Shown: piece by piece, positions 50,471 to 62,837 of the stretch
How positions within the stretch are numbered: position 1 is the stretch's first letter
Layout: each line of letters opens with the position of its first letter
Assembly: GCA_916700875.1 (NCBI GenBank)
Contig: CAKAKS010000004.1
Location: 10,312,534-10,376,533, forward strand
Origin: Sebastes aleutianus
Lineage: Eukaryota > Chordata > Actinopteri > Perciformes > Sebastidae
DNA: 64,000 bases
Direction: 5' to 3'
Position numbers and translations under genes: made by a program
Notes under the pieces: model-generated
Databases searched by the model: none
Seen by the model: the letters and a program-made list of their open reading frames with translations, nothing else
Told to the model about the DNA's origin: nothing

Positions 50471-53065
50471 TACGAGGTAATAAGGTTATATTTGCTCTAT
50501 TCTAGGGATGAAATAATTCAGATTTCTACATTTTAATGAGATTGCATAACTGGAAAAAACTCACTTTATGTCAAGATTCAGATCAGATCAGTCAAATATT
50601 TTGTGTACGCAGTGTAAACATATCTTAATGCCTGGACTTGAAGACAGGATATTTTTTTACGCACTGTGAAAGTGCATTAAGAAATGAAAAATGACTGCCA
50701 TGAGGAAATGTCAAAGATGGAAAAGCACTTAGAGAGCGAGGGGAGGTGGATCGTATCAAAAGGCACAAATCCTTCTGTGTCAAATACACAAAAATGAGTA
50801 TTTGTTTTTGCATTTTTTCTGACTGTATTCACCCTCAAAGAAAATACAGTACATTCTGCATTTCTAACTTTTAAACCATCCAAAGCAACTATTGTTCATT
50901 CAAGTTGTGATGCATTGTTTTAATACTTTATTCCTAATATTCTAAGAAGAAGCAAATATTACCTTTACAGCATGTGTTTTGCTGTGCAAACTGTATGAGA
51001 CCGAGCAAAGCCAGATGCTTTTACGCACACACCTCAATCTCTATTAGCAACAACAACAGCAGCAACCGTGGCCTCGCAGAATTGGACCACCATGGGTAAG
51101 GATGCTTTCTTCGACTGCACAACCACACACACACTCATTACACCGGGCCCCGCTTGCTAATGCGCAGACGCCGTGGAACCAGAAAACGAGCGCGGAGGCA
51201 GCATCGACAGCTTCGACAGCTAAGGGCTACGTCTGTGAACTCGGAGCGCTGGAGCTGCCACAACTCCAGCCTCTCCGGGCACTCAAGGCCAACAACAAAC
51301 TCCTTGTTATCCCCCTGTGCTCTGAGCTGTGTTAAGACCAACACACACACACACTCATCCAGTGCACTGTGTTGACGCACCCACACACAGGAAGGCATAC
51401 AAACAAAGATATTAATATGTAGACACTTGCATACGTGCGCAAACATTTTCCAGGGTAGAAATACAAATGAGTGCACCTCGCAAGCGCATAACTCAACACA
51501 CCTTTTTTCTCTCTTGCTCGCACACAAAAAAAACAGGCCGAGGAAAAGAGAAGCGCCGCAGGGCCGTAACACTGTTGAGACCCCATCGCTGTGTTACCGG
51601 TGAGATGCAACCGGGCTGGGATGGCGGTTCTCGCTCACCTAGGCCCCTAATTGCCTGATGACTGGTCCAAAGTTACAGAGGGATCGAAGGTCAGTGACTC
51701 ACGGATTACCCCTGAGTCCATGTCCGGATCTCGTGTTGTGGTTGCTATGATACGGCGAGGATTCGGTGTCGCTTCACAGAAGAGTTTATTTTCTTGTAAT
51801 CCGTTGCATTTAAATGACAATAACAGACACTCAGTGCATACTAATGTGCACAAATATAAGACGTTTTCACTCTCACTGGTGAAGCCTTCTTGAAAGTCAA
51901 ATCTGTCTTTATCATGTTCACATAGGCGGTCTTTGTCTTATCGCACAAAAACTGGAGACTTTTCAGCGCGACACTGTCACCTTTGGGTGTATTTGTCCCA
52001 CATGCTCTTTACTGTATTTGCGCCCCCCACCACCATGCAATCCTTTAGGCTTGTTTACCACACCCACTGCGAGGGTTTTACACGTGTATCTCTGCAAACA
52101 GCCTTCAAAAGGTTGAATCCGGACATTGTTGAATTAATCGGCGGGGATGCAGAGTGCGACTGATTGAGACGGTATGATGTAACATTGTGGTTTTTAGACT
52201 CTATGATGACTGGGACCGGGCCTGGAGGGGGAGCACATCCTGAAAGTGCAGGGCAGCGCTCCAAAGAAGACATTAGATGTGGAATCCTCGAAATCACCAT
52301 CGGTGCTCAAGGGGATGGATGTTACGATGCATTTGTAAAAAAAAAAAAAAATAACAAAAAAGGCAGAAAAATGAAGCAGCAATACAGTTACTGTGCTCGT
52401 AGTGATCCACTAAAGGCGATCATGAAACAAGAGGCTAATCTAATTAGTCGTTTGGGTTCAAACAAACCCAATGTAACTGGATCATTCAGTTAATGTGAAA
52501 GGTCACTTAACCCAGTGCGCCTCTAGCTAATCTCTACGTTAAAACACCAAATATTATGCTTGGACGAGTCAACTGAGGTAAATCAGGATAATTAATGGCA
52601 CGTTAATCTGATATACACAAAAAATATCAATGCACACACTTAAAGCACTAAAAGTCATCTTCCAAATTTTTTCGATCAAAACTTGTCAGTTACTATCTTG
52701 GATTGGGATGTCAGGTTTTGTTCTGTAATAGACACCTCACCGCACACTGTGATTTTTCTACGGGGATTAATTAACTTAAGGCCTCAGGAATACAAACTTC
52801 CAGTCTCGCTGTCAAGCTCTGCCATGTGTGTACGTTATCGCAATGACAAGAGGTCTCCGTATACTTGTCCTGATTCTGAGACAAACGGGTAATGAGGAAA
52901 AATCCTGCCGTCACACGCGCGCGCAGAGAAAGCGATCTCCACGCAGCACACATCAGAAACAGAGAGGCATGAAATGGGAAGGAAACGTCTGAAACCCCCA
53001 GACTTGATGGAGGACCGAGGAAGGGGATAATTTGTTCTTCTTCTCCTCGCTGAATTGGATTTACA

Positions 53066-53088
53066 TTTTTTTTTTTTTTTTTTTTTTG
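53066..53088 (+). repeat. T homopolymer
   Basis: Uninterrupted run of 23 T. No SINE body is evident on either side. Confidence 0.9.
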
Positions 53089-54110
53089 GCTAGGTTAAAG
53101 TTGTCCGTCCGATCGCTCCCTTCAACCTTGACGTAATCTCCCCCATCTGAATGCCATAATTCGCTCCAGAGGTAATGCAAAATGAACAGATCTGTATGCA
53201 AATGAGGCGCAGACGTCAGGTCGGCTTAGGGAACGGCGTGGATGAGGTGTTGTGCGGGACACCTTTTGATCCGTTGTTTCACTTACGGATCGGGTTCACT
53301 TCCCAAGCAACCTCCTCACCTGGCTGTGAGAATGTGTATGTGTGTGTGTGTGTGTGCTGACGTCCGAGTCTGTGTGTGAGCCAGAGTATGCAGCCGTGTG
53401 TGTTGAAGAGACTCGGTACCTTTTGCCTTATGTGGCAGAACATAAATCTCCCATAGTGAGTGCCTCCCACCCTCCCTCTCTCCCTCTCTGGAAAGGCAGT
53501 CAGTTCGTTGGGGACACTTCCCTTGTGGGCGTTAGGATCTCTGTGGGGGGTCACAGGTCAGTCGGCGGAGGAAGCGACAAGCTGTGAAATGTAAAAGACC
53601 AATTTCTTCCACATGTTTCAGTGCTGGGAGAACACTGCCAAGCTGTCAGCCGGCATCACGTTTAAAATGGGCCAGGGTGCTACCCAGCAGACCTGTCACA
53701 ACTCATTTGTAATTAAAAAGCCTGTGTGATGTTTAAAGCAGAGCACCCCAGAAACTTTTGAGGACTGTTAAATAAAGATGAGCTGTGCGTGCAAAAAAAA
53801 AAAAAAGAAAGGAAAAAAAAGGGGGGATGTATTAATAACAAAGAAGCTAGCCAGTCGCCTTTGTAGTAGATCAATACCAAATGAGCCTGGATTTGATTCC
53901 TGGCAAAGGCCAGAATGTTGGATTACTTAGGTGGGAAACAAGAATAGTTTTTGAAAATGTGGGAGTGGATTCTCATTACTATTAACAGAAGTCATTAGCC
54001 GCCTCTAGATGTGGTTACAATTGCGGTATGACCTCGCCTGGACCACCAGATGAGCCCAAACCACATCAGAACAGCTTATCAGTGCATGTGAAGGACACAC
54101 TTGTAACAAT

Positions 54111-54711
54111 AGAGTGGTGCAGGGATGACGTATATCGGTAGACCAACCAGTAAGTTAGCATCGCCCTGGTTCCTTCGACAAAAAGCCAATGGGATTTTTC
54201 CAATGAGTTTTGGATTATTGCAGAAAATAAACTCTGTGGCAAACAAACTTTTTTGATTCTTACTCTTTTAGTTCAGCAAGATAATCTCCATAAATAAACA
54301 CCACTTTTATGATTTTTGAAGCGTGAATGCGATCACCAGAAGTAAAGAACTAACGTTAGGCTACAAACAAACTACACCACAGTCGCATGAGCGTGAGAAT
54401 ACACAAAGAGGCTGTGAAGGCGGACAAGTCGGAGTGATGACGTTTAGTAGTCTCATTTAGCCACTTGTTAGCAACCGCCTTCTTTAAGACATGTAGAAGA
54501 TTCAAAATTCACAGGTGGGATATTTACTGATGTATTTGATATCGTAGAACAAAACGTTAAAATCTCTTAAACTTGTGTTAACCACAGACCTTATTTCAGG
54601 CATCGAACTAAAAACTCATTCAAAAAACTCATCGACTGCGAGTCGAGAGAACTGTAATTGCTAAAATGCTAACTCTTTTCTGGGTTTTAGGACTCATTCC
54701 TGCACCACTCT
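54111..54711 (+). mobile_element. TIR element with AGAGTGGTGCAGG termini
   Basis: The left end is TAGAGTGGTGCAGGGATGAC and the right end is TCATTCCTGCACCACTCTA, its near-perfect inverse. About 600 bases, non-coding. A TA dinucleotide lies at both borders, compatible with a TA target duplication. Confidence 0.8.
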
Positions 54712-56022
54712 ATTCAGGATCATATAGGAGCGTATCCCAGCATGCACTGAAAGAAAAGCAAAGTAGCACCAGTCCATCACAGAACTAAAACATTGGAAAC
54801 ATAATCATATTCACACCTGGGAATGCAAGTCTCAAATCAACCTGACCTGCATATCTGCCGGACTGTAAGAGGAAACGAGAGCACCCGGAGGAAAATAGCA
54901 CAGATGCGGGAGGGAACATGCGAGCTCCACACAGAAAGACAAACCACTGAGCCACTAGGCAGTCGCTGCAATAGTTCATCTGCTATCTAAAATCATTTCA
55001 TTCTGTGTCTTCGTGCCTCTGGAAAAATGTGGTACAAAATGACGGTAACCAGATTACATGTTGTGTATTCCAGTCGATAATGGGACAGATAAAAACTTCA
55101 AGACGGTAATCAGAAATGTGTGATGGATGGATCTCAGTCAAATGGCAAAAAAACAGAACAAAAGTGCTCTATTTGAAATTATGACTAAAAAAAAAAAAGT
55201 ACATTTCTCGAATGTATCACATGCTGTCTGTCTAACACTTTCAAAGTGCACAAGGCACAAAGGTACTTTTTTCTGCATGATCAAATTAAAAAAGTAGCGT
55301 GTTAACACCTACATATATGTAATGATAAAGTAATACAACAGTTTGTGTTTGCCAGGTCATAATGCTTCGTTGAGTTTAGACACTAAATAGCACTTCATTA
55401 TGTAAACATAAGACTCAGAGACTGCCAATATTTCTCAAATGTACTGTTTGAACATCTAACTGCCAAGAAAAGTTTAGTTGAGTTTAAAAATGAGTTTTTT
55501 TTAATAGCTTGGTAACGGTATTATAAGTAAGTAGAAGTTATATGTGGCACCTAATATTGAATCATTGTTTGTTTTTTTTCAGTAAAATGAAATAAAAGAA
55601 AAGAAAAATTAGAAAATCTAAATCTAATGATGCTATCATTTTATTAGTTCATATAACACTTCCCATGCCAATGTGCCGAGGAGGGTTTTGTTTACTTATT
55701 TAAGTTGGTGGTTGTGTAATCAAAATGCTTCATCTGAGCGTGTGACAAGCCTATCAGTGTTTATCCTTAACTAACACGAATGCTACAGTGTATCTGTTGG
55801 AAGTTTTGCATAATAATCTAACTAAAATAACATCCGTTTGTTTGATTTAATTTCCGTCTATCAAACTTGGCCTACTGTCTCTACCCAACCCTACCCTCGA
55901 GCACTTTCACCTCAGTGCCGTGAGTGAGGCCTGCCACTCTTCTCATCCCAGTGCTTGTGACATTAGGGTGACATTTTCTCCCCACTGTGGCATAGTCGGG
56001 GGTTTTAACGTCGGACCCCTAC

Positions 56023-56332
56023 CTGGCAGAGATGAGGAAGAGCACGCGGAATCAGCTGACAGGTGGAGAGGAGACCCCCGGTGAGAATGCACTGCAGCGG
56101 GCTCTCCTGCCCTGCTGCTGGGGCCCGCGTGCGGCTGCTGTTGGGGGTAAAACTGGGACTGGGGATGACTGGGCTGAGGACGGAGCTGGATCTGCGATGG
56201 AGGCTGGGGCTGGAGAGGCAGTTGGTCTCGTGGTTGGTCATGATGGACCTCAGGTTGAGGGTTATTCAGGGGTATTGATAGGGCGATGCAGCGTTCTGGT
56301 CCCCCAGATGTTCCAGAAGGGAGCCTCTTCAC
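56023..56332 (-). CDS. Exon D of multipass membrane protein gene (Pro/Gln/Ser-rich linker)
   Basis: Coding exon of 310 bases (103 codons plus one base). The acceptor is TTTGTGGTGTTTCAG before GTG AAG AGG. The donor is CTGCCAG then GTAGGGG. It encodes residues 170-272 and continues exon C as LYFQ-VKRLPSG. After about 25 ordinary residues it becomes rich in Pro, Gln, Ser and His (LPLQPQPPSQIQLRPQPSHP, then FYPQQQPHAGPSSRAG). This is probably a disordered linker between the beta-rich region and the membrane part. Such linkers vary in length among species, so the exon end deserves transcript support. The single trailing G joins GG of exon E to make glycine. Confidence 0.75.
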
Positions 56333-57113
56333 CTGAAACACCACAAACAAAGAGGGAGGCGTCTGTCCGTGTGTTTTTGAGGTCTACATATGGGTTCAGT
56401 GAACATTAATATAACCTCGTCATGTTAATGTCATCAGCAGTTATGTTCATATCATTCCATTGCATCACCATTGTTTGGGAAAACAGCATGTGTGTGTAAT
56501 TACCCTACAGGTGTTAGTGATCAAACTGCAGACATAGCCAACTATTAGTATATGTCATGGTGTGCCATAATGGCAGAAAATAATTCAATTAAGACCATAA
56601 TTGTGACTAATATGAATATTGCACATCCTATTGTGCTGTACGGCCACAAAGAAGTACAAAAACACGGCTATTTACATCCCTCGGAAGTCAAAGCAGTAAT
56701 GATAATGCGGTAATACGAACAACATGTCACAGTCGAAGGGACAAATGCAGAGACAAACCCAAGACAGAGAGCTTTGTTCTGGCTTTTAATTCAATTAAGA
56801 TGTTTACTAATCTAATCAATGCATCAGCTCAAATGCATCCGGAATTGCTGGGCAAAGATGTGGTTCTTGTTTGCTCTCTGGGGCCAATTTCCAATTGCTT
56901 TTATCATAGAAAATCCAAAAATCCAAACCCCCATCTACACAGATCCACCATCCTGCCTCCCAAATAATAGGGGAGGGTCTGAGTGAGGGAAAACACACAC
57001 AAGAGTATAACATAATTCATACCTGCATACTTATGAATATAACATGAATAGATAAGAAACTTCAAAAGAAACATGCATGCACATGTTTCCTCATCGCACA
57101 CACACACACACAC
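56333..57113 (-). other. 781 base intron between exons C and D
   Basis: Phase-0 intron whose donor begins a (GT)n run. The middle (56400-56830) is AT-rich with several AATTAAG/TTAATTG motifs and no repeat that I recognise. Confidence 0.8.
57097..57113 (-). repeat. (GT)n run that forms the exon C splice donor
   Basis: Eight to nine GT dinucleotides on the minus strand directly after the exon C end. The first GT is the splice donor. Confidence 0.85.
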
Positions 57114-57228
57114 CTGAAAGTACAGGTTGCACAGCCAGTGGTCTAGATCAGAGGAGATGACGGCTTCAATCTTTTTAAACTGGTCCAGTTGTGTGTTCGG
57201 CTCCCCCCTGAGCAGAGGGGTTTTGAAC
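57114..57228 (-). CDS. Exon C of multipass membrane protein gene
   Basis: Coding exon of 115 bases. One base completes the Arg codon from exon B and 38 full codons follow, ending in phase 0. The acceptor is GTGTCATTGACCTAG before GTTCAAAACC. The donor is TTTCAG then GTGTGTGTGTG, so the splice donor is the first GT of a dinucleotide run (57097-57113). It encodes residues 132-169, RFKTPLLRGEPNTQ then LDQFKKIEAVISSD and LDHWLCNLYFQ. The Trp/Cys/Tyr/Phe-rich end looks like a conserved core segment closing the N-terminal beta-rich region. No low-complexity sequence lies within the exon. Confidence 0.85.
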
Positions 57229-57366
57229 CTAGGTCAATGACACATAACCGGTAATGGTCACTGTACAACCAGATGTACGATGGGCAAACTTTTTTCAAAC
57301 TTAAAGGGTGAGTCCATCTGTGTTCTGTTCCTTTTTTTTTTTCAAATGAAAACTTTCTTTATATTT

Positions 57367-58023
57367 GGGGCTGTCAAAGTTAACGCGATAATAACGCAAA
57401 TTCCTTTTGAAGCCACTCATTTTTTTAACGCATTAATGCAACTTGCGATTTTTAGGCTCAGATTTATAGCTAGACTATGAAACTACAAAACCTAAGGAAT
57501 CCATTGGTACAAACCATGTCATACTAGTTTGTCGTGAAGGTGGCTAACTAACGCTCCAAACTTGCGCTAAATTTTGGCAAGGAAAAATTAGCATGGCCGT
57601 TTCCAAAGGGATTCCTTGACTTAAAAATGGGTTCTAGGGTTACCCACGAGCAAGTCATAGTCAAGTCAGCACACTGACACACTGATAGCTGTTGTTGCCT
57701 GTTGGGCTTGAGTTTGCTATATTATGATATATGATGATTTGAGCATATTCTTTATGCTAAATAAATGCAGTACCTGTGAGGGTTTCTGGATCATTGTCAT
57801 TGTTTTGTGTTGTTAATTGATTTCCAATAATAAATATATACATACATCTGCATGAAGCAAGCATATTTGCCCACTTCCATGTTGATAAAAGTATCAAAGG
57901 CTTGACAAATCTCCCTTTAAGGTACATTTTGAACAGATAAAAAATATACAATTAATTTGCAATTAATCATGGACAATCATGTGATTAATCACAATTAAAC
58001 ATTTTAATCGATTGACAGCCCTA
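57367..58023 (+). mobile_element. hAT-like non-autonomous element
   Basis: The left end is GGGGCTGTCAAAGTTAACGC and the right end is ATCGATTGACAGCCCTAA, forming inverted repeats of TAGGGCTGTCAA type. About 657 bases with no transposase frame. It lies inside the intron between exons B and C. Confidence 0.75.
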
Positions 58024-58100
58024 ATATATAGTATATATATATATATATATATACAGTATATACAGTATATATACAGTATAAATACAGTATATACAGTTCA
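58024..58100 (+). repeat. (TA)n and TACAGTATA tandem tract
   Basis: An alternating TA run followed by several ATATACAGTATA units, immediately after the hAT-like element end. Confidence 0.9.
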
Positions 58101-58153
58101 AAATACAAACTCCTTGAGGTCCAATAGCTAACTTTGGTCTGCCATTAACGCAC

Positions 58154-58302
58154 CTGCCCTGGACAAGCCCCAGGCTCGGTCCGCAAACAGGAAATGCCCC
58201 CCAAGCCAGCACAGAGCTGATGTGGCTGCTGTCTCCCGGTAGTGCAATCAGTTGAAACACCAGGACCATGGAGGGGACGACCTGACAGGCTGCAGGTAAG
58301 AT
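58154..58302 (-). CDS. Exon B of multipass membrane protein gene (C2-like region)
   Basis: Coding exon of 149 bases that starts in phase 0 and ends two bases into a codon (AG). The acceptor is CTTCATCTGTGTCTGCAG before ATC TTA CCT. The donor is GGGCAG then GTGCGT. It encodes residues 82-130 and joins exon A as LFM-ILPAACQ. Hydrophobic strands VPSMVLVFQLIALPG and SVLAWGAFPVC are followed by LGLVQG. A V-x-V-F-Q-L strand followed by an A-W-G-A-F strand is typical of beta sandwiches, including C2 domains of ciliary and membrane-associated proteins. That structural reading is inference. The split codon completes as AGG (Arg) with the first base of exon C. Confidence 0.85.
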
Positions 58303-59201
58303 CTGCAGACACAGATGAAGGCACAAAGTCACTCACAACTCCACCCAGGTGAACGCACAAGCCCGCAGGCGCACCACAAACAAACGTATGCACACATATG
58401 CAGACACATCGACACGGCACGTACAGTACAATACTGCAGCAGGGAGCACGCATAGACTTGCTCGCAACCAGGAGACCAATGACAAACAGACACACAGAGG
58501 GTAACAAACAGGACAGGAGCCCTGAGGGGGGTACTTAATCTACATCCTAGACTCGAATCCTCTTTTAACTTATTTGCGGGTTCTTTAGTAGAGCCATCTT
58601 AACTGCCATTCTCACCCGTCCAACTGAGCAAATTGCCTAAAAGGAGATGTTGGAGTGATAAAGACTGTCGGCATCAAACGCAGGGTGGAGGAGAAGTTGA
58701 GATTGCCGTTGTAGTCCATGAGATGACAGTTACTGAATTTCCGGCGCAGCGAGGCCGTCATCAATCAAACTGATGATATTAAGGGTATCTCGCGTGAAGC
58801 GAAAAGTGTTAGCAGTTAGCAGTCGATGGCAAACATTCTTATTTACCCAGAGAACGGTGGGTTTGCTTAAAAAATTAACTGACAGTGAGGTGTGTGCCAC
58901 TTCATCCATCACTGGGTGGAAATATTTTATCCCTTTATTAGTTGTAATGGAAAACGCAGGGGACTTGTTTTAACACATAAATCATGTGTATCCCTCCCAC
59001 CCCCCTCCTGATAATCTGCTTTTGGTATGCACCTGTGAAATGATGGGTAGTAGTGTCTGACTCAGGACACAAATTTATGGCATAATATCACGGATTATGG
59101 ATATTGAGGATATTTCATATTATTCATTTGCTGTAAGAAATATGACCTGCATAAATAGTAATTTGTGTGCGAGTGGATATGTGTGAAGCAGACATGTTTG
59201 C

Positions 59202-59205
<4 letters not shown>

Positions 59206-59235
<30 letters not shown>
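59206..59235 (+). repeat. (TG)n microsatellite
   Basis: About 15 TG dinucleotides in the intron between exons A and B. Confidence 0.9.
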
Positions 59236-59238
<3 letters not shown>

Positions 59239-59583
59239 AAGTGTTGCTGTGAGGTTTGTGAGACTGGATGATGTGCTTCAGAGGTTTTCTCACTTCCTGT
59301 GTTTGCTGGAGGAGCTGCTTAAACCATTAGAAGTATCCGGTTTAATTCAAAACAGACACATTTAAAAAAAAAAAGAGTGCATGTGTCCAAAAAAGGGAGA
59401 TTATCATTGTGCAAGATGACTGAGTTCTTTGTCAAATGATTAAACCTCCTTCCTCAATGACCACAACATGGGACAAAAGATTTTAAAAAAAAAAAAGGAA
59501 AAAACAAGAACAAATTTATAGATCCCCATATGCATTTCACATCTTTGTTTCCTCTTTTCTACCTCATTCCTTCTTCTTCCCCC

Positions 59584-60222
59584 TTTAAAGTGGGGGTAGG
59601 CAGTATATTTTTGGCATCATTGGGCAAAAATTCCATGATAACCTTTCAGCATATTGTAATTCAAGTGTTCTCAGAGATAACTAGACTTCTGCACCTCCTG
59701 ATGGCTCTGTTTTCAGGATTTAAAAAATATAGCCCGTGATGGAAGGCTTCCGTCAATCACAGTTCATTTCAGAGAGAGAGAGCGTTCCTATTGAGCGTTC
59801 CTATTGGCTGTGCTCCGGTTGGTGGGCGGTGCTTGGTATTTCCTCAACTGTTTTCAACAAAGCTGCCGGGTCACAAACTTTTGTCATTTTACAGCTAGAC
59901 AGTACTCTACAAGATGTTTCTGAAAACATTTGAGGTGAGAAATAGGCATTACAGTAACAGAATATTGATTCATATTTGATCAGCGCTGCCTAGTTTGACC
60001 TTTTGATCAGAGTTTGTTGATTGACAGCTGCCTCATAGATGGCAGGCTCCAGCTCGGCTCTGATTGGTTGTTTTCCTCCAGTCTGTGGACACCGGAGGAC
60101 ACAGAGGCAGATGATTTTTTTTTCAGATTACCTGTCTCATGCACTACTGTAAGGATATAGTGACCGTTTTAGAATGTTTTTTTAAATGATATTTGCTCCA
60201 ATTCTTCCCACTGCAGCTTTAA
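59584..60222 (+). mobile_element. TTAAAGCTGCAGTGGGC-family MITE, copy 4
   Basis: The left end is TTTAAAGTGGGGGTAGGCAG and the right end is TTCCCACTGCAGCTTTAA. The interior shares GGGCAAAAATTCCATGATAA, GACTTCTGCACCTCCT, CATTACAGTAACAGAATATT and CACTACTGTAAGGATATAGT. It includes a local duplication of GAGCGTTCCTATTG at 59780-59806. Confidence 0.85.
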
Positions 60223-62167
60223 TATTAAAATGTGGAATCTCTTGCATCTTCCCATTCGGTGTAAAAACTGCACAAAGACCGTGGGCCCGACTCTTCTCAT
60301 GTGCTCCCACTTGCCAGCATATCCAAGACATCTCCAACTGCACTGTTTCTGTCTAAATCCAAACCCAGACGCACAAAGCTAAGGGTGAATGAAAAAAAAA
60401 AAAGAAGGAGAGAGAGAGAGGGAGGAAAGGAAAATAAGCTCCTGGCTTCCTCTTACCATCACTAATTCCTCATTTCCTCTTAGAAGGCACTGCAAGCACT
60501 CCTGAAATCGCACGCTACAGTGTGGGCAACAGGAGAGAGACAGAGAGAGAGAAAACATCCAGGCCAATCCAGATAGTGGTGGAATCAGATTTGTCTGAGA
60601 CTATCAATGAGGACGACAACAACAGGTTTGTCTATAAAGCTCAGCCGAGGGTTTGGGGAGGAGAGGAGGGAAGGAAGAGTGACATGAGGCATTTACCACG
60701 CCATACTTAAACCTTTTTTACCTCTGAATCAGATCCCAGGTCCGCATTCAGTTTATGCCAGCTTTTACCCCGTCCTTTATGTCTGATGGGAGCCGGAGAC
60801 AATATTATCAGGATGCTCTAGCTCAGTGAATACGCCCACCAGCACATTGGCAATGTCCACATGTGCTAAATGCTCCAGCTAAGGCCTTTAGAGTTGAACA
60901 GTGAAGAAGCCCTTTTCTGTACAAAACTCTATGGAATCAGGAGGGACACTGGATTTAGTGGCTTCTGTTTTAAGGTTTCTCTTGTGAGTCGTGCACACAT
61001 CATCAATGAATAAACATAAACAGAGATTTCTAATCCACTGGTCAATATCGACCATCCAAAAGGAGTATGTAGGTTTTTAAAGATTAGCGCAGCTTCTATA
61101 GAGGATGTTTTCCCTCATATCAAGAGGTTTAGGGAAGTGGTTGTGAGATGTGCATACATTTAAAAATCTGCCGTGTTGTTTCATCAAAAGGACCAAATGT
61201 GAAAAACATGTTTGACTATACATTGGAGATGGAGGTTGAGATTTTTTAATAGTAATTTTAAGTCAATTCTGCCTAACTTTTCGATTCCTTTTTTTATCCA
61301 GCTCAACTGTGTCACAGATGCTCAAAGACGTGCAAGAAGAGAAGCTAAATTTTTCACTGCGTTTGTACATTTTCATTCCAATAAAACATTACTTCCTTAT
61401 ATAAATGAATAATTGATCTCGGGGTTTGATTTACATGCATGGATTAAATGTCATGTTTGAGAAGTTGTTGTTTTATTCATATGGAGATCCCCAGAGAAAA
61501 ACCCAGAGGCTGCGTGTGGCATATTTTCATATGCCGTCTTTTACAGCAATATAACTTCTCATAACCCCTTTCAATCTCCACCGCAACTGATGAAACCAAG
61601 GGAAACAGAAAGAGGAATTTGGAAATACTGTGGCAAATACAAAAACTAAAGACACGCAGTGTGTGTGTGTTGGGTTCTGTCATATTAGCAAAGCATGTTT
61701 TATTGCTTTTATCCAAGGGGACTGGTTGTTTTTAAGATTGCGTTTTTACTAAAAAATTTCTATTGAATTTCACATCAAAGGCTTCGTCCATGTCATTTGA
61801 AGTGTTTTAATTCAGGTTCCCTTAATGTCAAAATTGCTTTCGGATAAGAGATGTTTTATATTTATTCAAATATTTTTCGCTGGAAAATAAAAGAAATATT
61901 CAAAGCGGCTTCACAAAGCATCACATGAATAAAGGGGTTCTTATTAAATCAAATTGCACAGATCACAAATCACAACCGGATTCTGTCCTTGTTGTTCCTT
62001 GTTGAATAAAAACACATTAGTGTCAATAGAGAGGAAAGCAACATGCAGACCTCTGTGTTTTGCAATAGCCAGAGTGTTCTCTTTCAATTCTTCAACCTTA
62101 ATTGCGAATGGCGTTCATGAACTGTTTATTTGTTTAGACTCATCCCATTTATTTTTTAACACACTCC

Positions 62168-62665
62168 AACATTTAGGCTGCGTCCGAAATCGCATACTAT
62201 GCACTACATACCCAATATGTGTACGCTCAACATACATTTGTGTGAATTAAAAGTGGTATGTACCTTTACGGACGCACTGAGCAGTAATTTACGTCGTCAC
62301 TTCCAGAAAGCCCTCTTGCCGGTTGGAGACGTGTAACCATGGTAACCCGTGCCAAACTCATGTGACCAAAATGACGATTTGTGAGAATTAAAGTCTGAAT
62401 TAATTGAAAATATACATTATGCCTAGCGAAGTGAAATCTTATACTTTCCGTCAACGTCTGTTATAAACGTTGTCGTCACTACCCGCATTGCATTGTGGGA
62501 TATGTATGCCACCGTAGCATTGCATACAACAAAATTTCCCCAGAAATAGTATGTAATTCGCCTACTATTGGTTTCATATTAAGGTTTCGGACATACTAAA
62601 AAACTCTCGCGTACTGTTTTAGCATACTAAATAGCATGTTAGTATGGAATCTCAGCTGCAACCTT
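62168..62665 (+). mobile_element. TIR element starting GGCTGCGTCCGAAATCGC
   Basis: The left end is GGCTGCGTCCGAAATCGCAT then ACTATGCACTACATACCCAA. Toward the right end, GGTTTCGGACATACTAAA and AGCATACTAAATAGCATGTT give weakly inverted, CATACT-rich ends. The interior has CATTGCATTGTGGGATATG. I associate this end sequence with a common teleost family. The right boundary is approximate. Confidence 0.6.
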
Positions 62666-62837
62666 AAACAAAGCTAAAAACAAACTGAAGTCATGACTCA
62701 TGATTCATTTATCTTAAATTTTCAAGCAATCCATCTACATTTAATTAAATAGCAAAGTATTTCTGATATCTGAACTGTTACGGTATCATCACCATTCATG
62801 TTTTAGTGTGTAAAATTTTCTGCTTTGGTCTCCTCAC

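Larger units (their letters stand above)
49216..56022 (-). other. 6.8 kb intron between exons D and E
   Basis: Phase-1 intron (G / GG). It holds A-rich sequence (49395-49530), a candidate conserved block (50000-50470), CA runs near 51340 and a T23 tract (53066-53088). A complete TIR element lies at 54111-54711. A missed cassette exon cannot be ruled out, but none is evident. Confidence 0.65.
57229..58153 (-). other. 925 base intron between exons B and C
   Basis: Phase-2 intron (AG / G). About 70 percent of it is a hAT-like element (57367-58023) followed by a TA-rich run (58024-58100). Confidence 0.8.
58303..62837 (-). other. 4.5 kb intron between exons A and B
   Basis: Phase-0 intron. It contains a (TG)n array (59206-59235), a MITE (59584-60222) and a TIR element starting GGCTGCGTCC (62168-62665). 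The block 60720-60900 looks unique. Confidence 0.75.

Noticed and set aside
51138..51572. 144-codon open frame on the minus strand between exons D and E
   Set aside because: Overlaps CA runs and would need phase 1 on both sides. No good splice sites in that phase were found.
53066..53088. Poly-T as the tail of a reverse-oriented SINE or processed pseudogene
   Set aside because: No tRNA-like A/B boxes, coding remnant or target duplication were recognised next to it.
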